A stretch of DNA of 64,000 nt, taken from assembly GCA_003013855.2 (NCBI GenBank), contig PVNU02001893.1, positions 682,001 to 746,000 on the forward strand. Reading direction: 5' to 3'. The stretch's first letter is position 1, and each line of letters opens with the position of its first letter. The notes beneath the pieces are model-generated. The model ran no database searches, was not told where the DNA came from, and was given only the letters and a program-made list of their open reading frames with translations. The translations under genes were made by a program, and so were the position numbers. Shown in pieces: positions 33,110 to 44,090 of this stretch. This stretch comes from Liriodendron chinense (taxonomy: Eukaryota; Streptophyta; Magnoliopsida; Magnoliales; Magnoliaceae).

Positions 33110-33455
33110 GGCTCTATGGACCCCACCATGATGTATTTGTTTTATTTACACCGTCCATACATTTTTACCAATTCATTTTAGACCATCCCGCGAAAAATGA
33201 GACAGATCCAAATCTCAAGTGAACCACGTTATAGGAAAGAGTGGGGATTAAATACCTACTGTTGCAATCTTCCTATGGACTACTGAAGTTTTCGATCAAG
33301 CTGAGTTTTATGTTTTCCCTTCATCCAGGTTTACGTGACTTTATGAATAGGTTGGATGGCAAATAAATACCACGGACCCTACAACTAGGTTTCAATGGGG
33401 CCACGTGGATAAAACACATACATTGTTGTGGGGCCGACATAGCTTTTATACTACC
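33110..33455. mobile_element. Fold-back MITE, GGGCCCAC family
   Basis: Left GGACCCCACCATGATGTAT, TTCATTTTAGACCAT; right GGATAAAACACATACATTG and GTGGGGCCGACAT. The right part seems shortened. Confidence 0.7.
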
Positions 33456-33459
33456 GGCA

Positions 33460-34548
33460 GGGGTCACTATGGAATCCTAAGCTATCAAAGTCCCAATCCA
33501 TCACCGTCCATTACTTGAAATAAAATCCACACCGTCCATTACATATTCCAACTCTTGCTGGGCCTTGATCCCTTGATACTAAAAAGCAGGATTATTCGGC
33601 AAAAAAATTAATGGTGGACGTTCCACTCCAGCTGTTTGCTATGACCTATTCCATGCGATTTTTAAATGATCATGAATTTGGGTCCAATTGCTGCAATGAA
33701 ATGAGCCGCGGATCTCATGAAAATTTCAACCACGTCACTCTCAATTTGTGTAACTACATTGGTACATGCCAAGGCTTGAAAGGTTTTATTAAAAGAACAA
33801 GGTGCAGAAGTTATGTGTTTATAAAAGGTAAGCTAAAAATAGCTAAAAGTAAAGGTTGAATTAAAACTTAAGTAGACCACAACACTAAAAAGAGTACTGA
33901 AAGAGTACTGATGAGGATCCTCATCATTGAACCCTTTATACTAGAGCCAACTAAAGTATATATCATTGGCTCTAGTATGAAAGCCTAGCATAAGTGTTGT
34001 TTTCTACTTTCTTTCTTCGGTGAGTCCCACTTGTGGCATGATATGCTAACTGGAGCTTCATTTCAAATGATGAGCAGAGGTGATAACTTAGACACATCAT
34101 GGTGGGCTTTAGGGAGTTGTTACACAAGCACCCATAACTTAGACACATCATGGTGGGCTCTAGGGAGTTGTTACACAAGCACCCATCAACAACTGTCGTA
34201 GGAAATGGACGCCCACAATACCAAGCAAGGAATAGGAGATTTTTTGCACCACAAAATCTTGTGACCCCGTAAAGGTATCCTTGTAAAATCTATTTTGTCG
34301 ATAATCAATTTTGCCAACTCATTTTATAATAACAGCCTGAAAACAAGCTAGAGGGTGTTAAGCATCTCTACAAATAAGGGGTTACTTTTTGAAATGAAGC
34401 TTATTTAACTTAAGTAAGTAGACATTTTAGACTAATTTTTAGTCAAGTTTGCCCTTAAACTTTTCAAGTAATTCCTATCTTACCATCTTCTCTTCTCTTC
34501 TCTTTACAATTTATTAAAGAAAAGCCCACGTGATAAACGACCCATAGT
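33460..34548. other. Non-coding, with a 54-bp duplication and a small hairpin
   Basis: GATAACTTAGACACATCATG-type units of about 54 bp occur in tandem at about 34081 and 34135. An inverted repeat lies at 33934-33983 and an 18-bp palindrome TGATGAGGATCCTCATCA at 33909-33926. No gene is seen. Confidence 0.6.
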
Positions 34549-35870
34549 GAAGGTGGGCCTTGCATGATGAATGACCCATATCAAAGGTGGGCCTACATAG
34601 TGCACGGTTACATCAAAGGTGAGCCCCACATGATGGATGACTTGCTTCAAAGGGTGTCCCCTCATGATGAACGATCCACATCAAGTAGGCCCTGCTTGAT
34701 GATTGTCCGCATCAAAGGTGGGACCCACACGATAGATGGTGGACATTGAATGTGGGACCACATGATGTAAGATTGACATTAAAGGTGAGCCCACATAATA
34801 AATGACACATATTGAAGGTTGGGCCCTACATGATAGGCAATCCATAGCAAAGGTGGGACCTACATGATGGATGGTGGACATCAAAGGATGGTCCCACATG
34901 GACTATCCACATCAAGTGGGCCCCACATGATAGATGTTCCACATCAAACGTAGGACCCATGTGATGGATGGTGGATATTGAATGTGAGACCTCGTGATGG
35001 AAGGTTGACATTGAAGGTGGGCCTTCATAATGAATGACCCATATTAAAGGTTGGGCCCCACATGATGGACGGTCCACATCCATGGTGGGACTTACATGAT
35101 GGATGGTGGACATCAAAGGTGGGTCCTACATGATGGCCCCACATGATAGTGGTCCACAACAAAGGTGGGACCCTTATGATGAATGACTTATATTAAAATG
35201 GGGCCCCACATTAAGGTGGGCCCATGTAATGAAAGGTTCACATCAAAGGTGGGCCCCACATGATAGATGGTCCGCATCAAAGTGTGGCCCAACATGACTG
35301 AACATGTGCATCAAGTAGGTTCCATTTAATGGATAGTCCACGTCTAAGGTGGGACCAACATGATGGTTGATGGTCATTGAAGGTGGACCCACATGATTAT
35401 CAGTTGATATCAAAGATGGGCCCACATGATGAACAACAAAAAATGAAGGTGGGGCCCACACAATGAATGGTCCACATCAAGGTGGGCCCACATAATGGAC
35501 GGAGTGTGCTTCACATAATGGATGGCCCACATAAAAGTGTGGCCCCCTCATAATGAACAATTCACATCAAATGGGCCTCACCTAATGGATGGTCCACATC
35601 CAAGGTCTCTCATGATGGATAAACCATATCCAAAGTGGGTCGTATGATGGATGATCCATATAGAAGGTGCACCCCACATGATGAATGGAGGATATCAAAA
35701 GTGGGCCCCACATGATGGACAATCCACTTCAAAGGTAGGGCCCACAGTATGGACACATCAAACGTGGAGTTCACTTGATGGGTGATGGGTAGTGGACATT
35801 GAGGGGCATCACATAAAGAACAATTAACAATGATGTTAGGCCGCACATGATGGACGGTTCACCAAAACAA
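34549..35870. repeat. ~33-bp minisatellite, about 40 units
   Basis: Units follow CATCAAAGGTGGGCCCCACA then TGATGGATGGTCC, 30-35 bp long and very variable. The array spans 1.3 kb. The unit resembles the GTGGGCCCCACCATGATG end of the local MITE family. Long minus-strand frames here are only the repeat read in phase. Confidence 0.9.
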
Positions 35871-36085
35871 CCATTCGGATTGCTCTTATATTAAAGTTGT
35901 TATAATCTTTAAAAATGATGTGAACTACCTTTAAAGAAAGCTCTTATTCGAAAGTTTTACCAAACGTGTTTATTTTAAATAAGAGCTTTTTTTTTGAAAT
36001 TTTACCAAACACACTTATTTAAAACAAGAGCTAGAATAAATAAGACTTATTGAAATAGCTCTTATTGAATTAGAGTAGAGATGCC
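35871..36085. mobile_element. MITE end with TAAGAGCT palindromes
   Basis: AATAAGAGCTTTTTT, AGCTCTTATT and the final GATGCCAAACGAGCCTTA suggest a terminal repeat (reverse: TAAGGCTCGTTTGGCATC). A similar GTTAAGCATCTCTAC at about 34357 could be the other end, with the minisatellite between them. Confidence 0.5.
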
Positions 36086-37029
36086 AAACGAGCCTTAGAT
36101 CTAAAACTCAAAGTGAGCCACCCCAAAAGAAACAATAATAACTAAATGCCTATTATTAGTATCTTATTGTGTTAGACAGAACTTTTAGATAAAAACAACT
36201 TTCTTCTCTTTATTTGGTGGGATTCATCTTGTTAATAGATTGGATGGCAATAAACATAGTAATGAGCCTTTTGAAAATTTCAATGGTGGGTGTCATTTTG
36301 CCCATTGTGTTTTGTGATTTGATTGCCTTGGGATTTTGACTTGCCTCATGCTTGAGATCTTGCTTTAAAATGAGTAAGAGAAATAGATGGACAAGGTTAA
36401 TATAAAAGGTCATTTAGATAGACAAGGTTAAGGAGAATTTACCCTAAATCTATCACGAACAAGTGAATGCGAAGGTAAATAAAATACATAATTTTAATAT
36501 GTTTTGAAATCTTACATTTTTGTTGTAATATATATAATTGGAGTGAAATGACTTTTTTAACTATCCTTTTAAACGTAGGAAGAATCATACAATGACTAAG
36601 GTGTCACTAGGCTATTAATCTATTATACACATGACAAATTGATACCCTCAAATACTTTAATTATTGACTACATCACTAAAATCACACCAATAAAACTATA
36701 ATTGCCATCCAAACATTGGCCATATACATGAATGGTTAAAAAGTGTTGACAAATAGCCTGCTTGTAGTATTTCTATTTATGTTCCACCTTTGGCTTAGAA
36801 TTTCTTTTTTTCTTTTTTTGTCAAAGTATATATTTTAATGAACTTCTTTACAAACATTCTACCAAATATCATATATCTAAATCAACTTAAATTTAAAATT
36901 AAAATTAATTAAATTCAGATTACATCCAATATACTAAAGAGCCACACCACGTGAATATAGAGATGTCCGCCATTGGAACCTTCTTGAACTGGCAATGATA
37001 TTTTATAGTAAATGCAAAACTTTCGTAGT
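36086..37029. other. AT-rich upstream region, nothing recognised
   Basis: A weak piece of the MITE family lies at 36110-36420 (CCATTGTGTTTTGTG, AAAATGAGTAAGAG). Otherwise it is AT-rich with no frame of note. Confidence 0.4.
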
Positions 37030-37228
37030 CATACAAAGTTTTTAATAGTGAGCGTTCAATCCCTGTTGTTTCGTGTGGCCCACATAAGTTTTGGATTTTT
37101 CTGATTTTTAGACTCCTGTCCTTTTGTTTTCTCGCAAAAACTGATGAACGGAGTGGATCTATCACAGTATCTATGTGGGCCAACACTTTAAGAGCCCTAA
37201 GACACTGATGACGGTGGGCCCCACGAAG
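37030..37228. mobile_element. Right-half MITE in the proximal promoter
   Basis: TTTAATAGTGAGCGTTCAAT, GTGTGGCCCACATAAG, CTGATGAACGGAGTGGAT and GGTGGGCCCCACGAAG are right-half words of the GGGCCCAC family. It ends about 180 bp before the SDRB start codon. Confidence 0.65.
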
Positions 37229-37404
37229 CTTCAGGAGGCAGGAATATTCTAATAGCCGGGCTCCGAAAACGTGATTGGGCTCCGGATATTTTGGGTTGAC
37301 GGACACTGCAACAATCAGCTGTGCGCATACTCTCCCTTATTCGAAAGCGCGCTCTCTGTTTGCAAGACTGCAACTGAGAAAGAGAAGAAGAAGAAATCAG
37401 AGGA
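37229..37404 (+). promoter_or_regulatory. Core promoter and 5' leader of the SDRB gene
   Basis: This short stretch lies between the MITE piece and the ATG. It holds GTGATTGGGC (reverse CCAAT) at about 37271 and TCTCCC/GAAAGCGCGCTCTC pyrimidine patches, then a purine leader GAGAAAGAGAAGAAGAAG at about 37376. No clear TATA box is seen. The transcription start cannot be placed from the sequence. Confidence 0.45.
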
Positions 37405-37590
37405 ATGGAGTCTCCATTCAAGCCAGATATTCTGAAAGGGAAGGTTGCGCTCCTGACCGGCGGAGGTTCCGGTATTGGTTACGAGATCTCAGTCCAATTC
37501 GGCAAGCATGGCGCCGCCGTCGCGATCATGGGCCGCCGCAGGAGCGTCCTTGATTCTGCCGTTTCTGCCCTCCGATCGCTGGGAATTCAG
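37405..37590 (+). CDS. SDRB: SDRB exon 1 (residues 1-62)
   Basis: The ATG (GAGGAATGGAG) has G at -3 and +4, a good plant context. The exon encodes the N-terminus and the cofactor loop TGGGSGIG, then the second strand with MGRRR, whose Arg residues suit NADPH binding. It ends CAG/GTCCTC; the donor has GT but a poor match beyond. Intron phase 0. Confidence 0.95.
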
Positions 37591-40500
37591 GTCCTCTTTC
37601 TTTCTTTTTATTTTTAAAATTTTCGATCTCACATGAAAAAGTCAAAATTTTAGAAGAATTTGGTTTTTTTGATTTTTTGATGAATTGGGGACTTCTCATC
37701 GTGGTCTGGTTTGGTGTCCGCTTCACTACGAGAAATTGTAGTCCTCTGGAAATTTCTCTGTATGCAAAACGGTCGGTTTGGTAGGCTTTGATTCGCTGAC
37801 TCAGGAATTGTTTCTAATGTACGTGGATTTCCTAGAATCTGTATTACAGGGAGCCCGTGTCCTGGTGACCCAAATACCAGCCAGATAACTGGTGCCAAAG
37901 CTCTGTGGGCCCCACCGTGATGTATATGTTTTATCCATGCCGTCCATCCACTTTCCTAGCTCATTTTAGGGCATGAGCCCAAAAATGAGGCAGATCCGAA
38001 GGTCAAGTGGACTACACCACAATGAGCTGACAAAATGTATGGACGGCGTGGATAGAACACATACATCATGGTGGCGTGGGCCCTGGGAAGGAGGTTTCGA
38101 TGGTGGGCGTTCAATCCCCATTGTTTCTCATGGTGTGGCCCACTTTAATTTTGAATCTTCCTGATTTTTGGGTTCACGTCCTAATATGAGCAGGCGCAAT
38201 GGAAGTGGATATCACAGAGATTTCGGTGGGTCCCACAGAGCTTCTTTTGGTTACATGGGCTCCATGTAACAGGGGTTGCAGGAAATTTACGTCTGGACGG
38301 AGGATCCTGGTTGTCCCCAATTGGCCTTCTTAGTTTTTGCTGTCCTTTTGCTGGCCACTGTGGGCCTCATTGGAGTGGCCAATCTGTGGGGTTCTTAGAC
38401 CATGTGCCATTGCTCCCTGAGAACTACAATTTCAAGCAGTCTGGCGATTGAAATTGTGGCGTTTTGATGCGTCTCAAACTCCTGGAGTCAGTTCATGTTA
38501 CAAACTATTTTTTGAATGTTTAATTTGTTGCTATTTCTAAAATAATTTGATTTAGGTCTATAATTTAGCTTCTTTTGGGATTTTAATTTTAATTTTTTTG
38601 AAAGATAACAATCACTTTATTAAAAAAGCTCCCGAAGAACGAGCAAAGAATGCAGCATCAAGAACCAGAATCAAGCCAAAGAAGCGGCTGACGCAGCCTT
38701 TACATGAATAGTCCAATCCTCTAAAAGAACTTTAGCTTTCCTAATGATCTCATCTGCCCCCACTTGGATTATTTCTGAACCAACACCCATTTCTAGCTCC
38801 CCAGATGGCCCAAAACACTGCCATAATGAGCAGTCTCCAGATCTCTTGTCAGATTTTCCCACTCCTCCACCATGCCATGCCCAAGGAAGATCCCCTACCA
38901 CCGATGCCGCCATCACCCAATCCGTTCCAGATTTTTGGTATTATAATTTTTCTATATTGTGGTGGAGCGTGATGGTTGATACGTAGGCACTAAGAGATTG
39001 TATGAGCGGCTTACCAATAACTCGAATTAAACTGTCCAAATTGTGAAGCTCAATTTTGATGGTTAATATACCAAATTACAGTAACATTTAGTGGATGGAT
39101 GCAATGGAACTTAGCCAATGATCCTAATTCAATTATTTGGTTTTGGGTTTAAGCCCAATCTATGATGGATCCTACAAATTTGGCATTTTAAGTGGTAGAA
39201 ATGGTTGGAGAGCTTTGCTGCCTGGTGTGCACTGTTGCATTTGGATTGAAAGGAATAAACAATGCTTCAGAAATCAGGAAGGTTCCGTGGAATGCGTGCT
39301 TAATCAAGTCCTCATGTATTCTAGGAGTGAGTGGGTCCCTTGATTGTTGGGTGTTTGTTTGTTTTGGGTTGCTTTGTTTTAGTCTTGGTTGTTTGCTTTT
39401 CCTGCTGCTTTTTCTTTTTCTTTGTGTTTTTGTTTTGCTCTTTTCCTTTTCAGCCTCTGACGTCGATGATATTGCATCTTTAAAAAAAAGAGACAAATTG
39501 TTGGTGGAACAAAGGAAAACTTCCAAGGTTCCAACGGGGCTGAAGTGGCCTATGGCATAATGTTCTTGTAGTCGTCCTCCCCAATTAAAGTCCTGGCGAA
39601 ATTCCCAACAAGGATTCAACATTTGCTTCGAGGACCTGAAAATGATCTAATATCTAACATTTATCATTTCTTATCAACATTGTCATTGAGAACTAGACGT
39701 AGGCTTGGGCCTAGGCAATTGTTCTTCTTAGTTCTTCCTAGGGCTAGATTTGCTCATCGTAAGATAAATATACCTTGATAAGAGAACCTTTTACGCAATA
39801 TAATCATTACTGCCACTAACTTTTGATTTTAGCCGTGCAACACACCCACCTTGTTAGTTGGGTAACACACCCACACGGTTAGTCACACGATGCACCCACC
39901 CACCTGTGGGGTTAGTGTGTAATGCGGGGGCATTTTCACACCCGGCTTGAGTGGGGCGGCCCGTGCGAAGCGGGACCCATGCGAAGTGGGGCGGCTCACG
40001 AAAGAGGGCTCAACCGGGGCCTGGTCTAGCCTAGGCTATAAGATAAAAGGATATTCCGTGCCTCTCTCATCAGCTTTGGAGCTTTTGGTGAGTTGGTTGG
40101 ATGTCCTGCGCCAAATTGGTATCAGAGCGGGAGGTCTCGTGTTCAAGACTCCTTACCGGGGGTGCGACTCGTGTGAAGCGGGAGCACACTCGGGGTAGGG
40201 CAGATCATGCGAAGCGGGACTCATGTGAAGTGGGGTGGCTCACGAAGGAGGGCTTAACCGGGGGCTGGGGTAGCTTGGGCTATAAGATAAAAGGATATTT
40301 CATGCCTCCCCCATCAGCTTTGGAGCTTTTGGTGAGTTGGTTGGATGTCCTGCGTTAGTGTGTCTCCTTAGCAGTCGAACCTGAGACCTTCTGCGAGACA
40401 CATTACTGCGATTAACTTGTATTTTATTTAATGTATGTCTTTGTGTGAAGTTTAAATAATTCTACCTAGTAGCAATGTACCGGGGGGGGGGGGGGGTTGA

Positions 40501-40657
40501 TGGGGTTGATATCATGTAGGCAGCCGATCATTGATCTTTTGCTACACAATCATGATTCGTTGTCGCAACCCCAAATAGTTAGGACATGGCTATGATGATG
40601 ATGATGAGAATGATTATTATATTATTATTGTTGTTGTTGTTGTTGTTATTATTCTTG

Positions 40658-40703
<46 letters not shown>

Positions 40704-43700
40704 TTGAGATATATGTACAATATAACACATAAATTAATATCATTCTTGTGGATACTCTTTTGTGAGCAGTTTTTTATTTATCTCCGATATTATCTCAATA
40801 TCCCTCATATTATCTCTTATCTCTAGCTTAGCGATACCGATAACACTGGTAGCGATACCGATAACACTAATAGTAGCAGAAATTTTAGGTATCAAAGATG
40901 CATCGCTAAATATCGCCAATGTATCGATATTGTCAATATTTTCAACTGTGTAAATTCCAGGCGTTGCTTGTATTGCTAATGGATTGATACTGCTGGTGTA
41001 TCGCCAATATTTCCGACTGTGTAAATTCCAAGCGTTGCTTGTATCGCCAATGTATCTGCAATATTTCAATAATATCGCCAATGTATCGATATCACAAAAA
41101 AATTGTATATTAAAAAATTTGCGTTTCATATTTTTTATGGGTGCATGGTTGTATGCGACGCTCAATTTGTCGATGATGATATTGATAATAAAAGATAATA
41201 TCATTATCGCAACATGGCGATATCGAGACCGCAATCTTTCGTTTCTTTTTCAGTTGTCAATGATTTGTTGGGAAATATCGTGTGTTGTCGATATTAAGAA
41301 ATATCAACGGATGTTTGGATGGAAGGTTAGAGGTTGGATGGATGGGATGGATGAGATGGTTGGACTGATTACTTACAAAAACACATGGTTTTGGGCCCCC
41401 ATTAAATAGAAACCTATTATGTATGCATTCTTTTGCGATTTTTTTATTCCTAAATATGCAAATATGTGTAGTTTAGCATCTCCTAAGGTTTCACTAAAAA
41501 TTTCACCATTTCCCCCATTTTCCCCGCATTTTCGATTATTAGCGATACTATCAGTGATATCGATATTGTTTTCATATCCCCAACTAGCGAAACTTGTAGT
41601 GATACTGAAATTTCGAATATGACTGTGAGGTTAATGAGTCCATGGTGGACAATTTGAGGAAAATAATAAGATGTTTCGAAGTGGTGTTGGGGCTTAGAGT
41701 TAATCTGGCTAAAAGCGAACTCATTGGGATTCTTTTGTCCAAGGAGGAGGTCTTTAGGCTGGCTGGCATTTTTATTTGTTGGGCTGGCTCCCATCCCTCG
41801 TCTTATATGGGCCTTTCTCTATCTATTGGTAAGCTAGCAATTCATCTGTGGGACAAGGTAATTGAGAGAATGGAGAGGAGGCTATCGCCCTGGAAAAAGT
41901 AAACTACAATCTCTTACAGGTAGAATTACCTTAATCAAGGCGTCCCTTTCTAATCTCCCTCTTTAATGTATTGTTATTTTGTTGCCTTAAATATGTTCTT
42001 AAGAGAATAGATATACTTAAAAGGGATTTCCTTTGGCAAGGTGGTGCATCTAAAGGTAAATTTCATCTTCTGAACTGGAGTGAGGTGTGCTGCCTTGCTA
42101 ATACGGGGGGCTTTGGTATTAAACATCTTAACGTTGTTAATTCTACTTTGTTGGGCAAGTGGGTAATGGGTTTTGACATTTTGAGATGGAGGAGACCAAT
42201 TTGTGGAGGACTATCATAGTTGGTAAATATGGTTCCTCCTCTATGGGTTGGTGGACTAAGGTCTCTTCCCTCTATTGTGATTCCTTTCTTTGGAAGTCTA
42301 TTGCTCGAATCGCGAGTAAAGTTTCAACTGGTTTGAGTTTTGTTGTTGGGGATGGGGCTAGAGTTAGATTTTGGGAAGATGTTTGATGTGGGGATTCCTC
42401 GCTCCGCGCGTTCTTTTCCTTTTTTGGCCAGTCTCTATCTTTATGTTGATATTTCTGTTGCCAGTTGCTTCTTGGTCCTGGATGCTGGGGGCGTTTGGGT
42501 TCTTCCTTGCCGCTTGAATTTATCGGATTCCAAGATCAATGATTTCATGCGTCTTCTCTCTCGTTTGTAGGGGCTTCAACCTTCTCTTACCGTGAAAGAC
42601 TTGTTGTTCTAGTGGAGTGTCAGCTCGAGAATTTTCTCGGTGTGATCATTCTACTTTTTATTGTTTGGGTATGAGTCCAATGGTTGCAACAATCATACTA
42701 GCTCCATTTGGTCCTATGGAGCCCCTTCTGAAGTCGCAGCCAGTGTTTCAAATAGCGCTTGTAGCGTACGTAGCGTAGTGTAGCTAAATAGCGTAAATCC
42801 TCGTAGCATACGCTACAGTTACGAAGCGTGTTGTGTTTGTAGCGTACGTTACAGTGTATTTTTTTTTTTGAAGAGTGATGAGAAAATTAATTTTTAGTTT
42901 TTTAGTTTTGTTTGTTAAAAAATAGTGTAGAACTCATATTATAAAAAATTAAAAATTAAAAATTAAAAAAAAACTTAAAACGTATTGTTAAAACCAAACC
43001 TTTCTTTGTTTGCTTTTACTTAAAATGGTAGTGTTCCTTTGTTAAATTTGGTGTGAAACTCACACGCTAAAACCCCTTTAAAACCAAACGTAAAAGAAAA
43101 AGGATTTCGAAAGAGTGTTTTTCAAGAACCCCTCTTTGTATAGATGACATTCGGATTGTACATAATACTCTTTAAGCTGTGGGATTTTTATTTCTTTTCA
43201 TACTTGCGAGTTGTGACTTGTGGTTTCAATTAGACATTATTAATGAAAGTGGTTTGATTAAAAAAAATAAAAAGTGATTTGCTTAAAATGTTGTTGATGT
43301 GATAATTATTTGACTTTATATGTGGATTTACTTTTGATAAATGATAATTAATAACTCACTTGAATATGCTTATACTTGAAAAAATGAATCATCTTTCAGG
43401 TATTTTTATGTTTTTTTGCTTTTTTCTTACTTTTTGTCATATTTTTCCTATATTTAAATTACAAAATAGAAGTATCATGTAGCTTACGCTACACGCTACG
43501 CTATTTATGCTACATGCTACAGAGGGTTGAACGCTACGCAACACGCTACTGCTATTTAAAACACTGGTTGCGGCTTTTGCGTGGCTTGCGGGTAAAAATA
43601 GGATTCTTACTATTGACAACCTTCGCAACGAGCTATGGTTCTGCTGAATGTTTGTCTCCTTTGCCTTAACAATGTGGAGTTGGTGGACCATTTATTCATT

Positions 43701-44010
43701 CATTTCCCCTTTTCCAGGGTGGTCTGGTTTGGTATCCTGTGCTCTGCTAATATCTCTTGAGTTAAGGCGAGTTCGATTGAGAGCCTGTTAGCATGTCTGT
43801 GGAGGTGGTGGTTTGGGTTCATCCAGATGGAGGGTTGCCCTGTTGGCTATGATCTAGCCTATCTGGAGTGAAAGAAACAACTGCTGCTTCCACAACAAAA
43901 GTAGTTCAGCTGATGGGGTCCTTAATTGGGTTGTTTTGTTTATAGTTGGAATTGATGCCCGAAGGGCTCTTTTCATTTTCTAGGTTTTGGCGCCCTTTGG
44001 GCTATTTTTG

Positions 44011-44090
<80 letters not shown>

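Noticed and set aside
33611..33859. Small frame starting MVDVPLQLFAMTYSM
   Set aside because: Short, no recognised motif, no repeat or gene context; likely chance.
34549..35870. Long minus-strand frames rich in MxxIHHVGPTFD
   Set aside because: They are the 33-bp repeat read in phase, with many breaks.
40117..40128. A possible tRNA or tRNA-derived SINE at GGTATCAGAGC
   Set aside because: No A and B boxes or cloverleaf; the position after a terminal repeat fits a primer-binding site.
39947..40358. Frames repeating GYKIKGYSVPLSSALELLVSW
   Set aside because: They are the two terminal repeats of the TRIM; the primer-site word between them explains the structure better.
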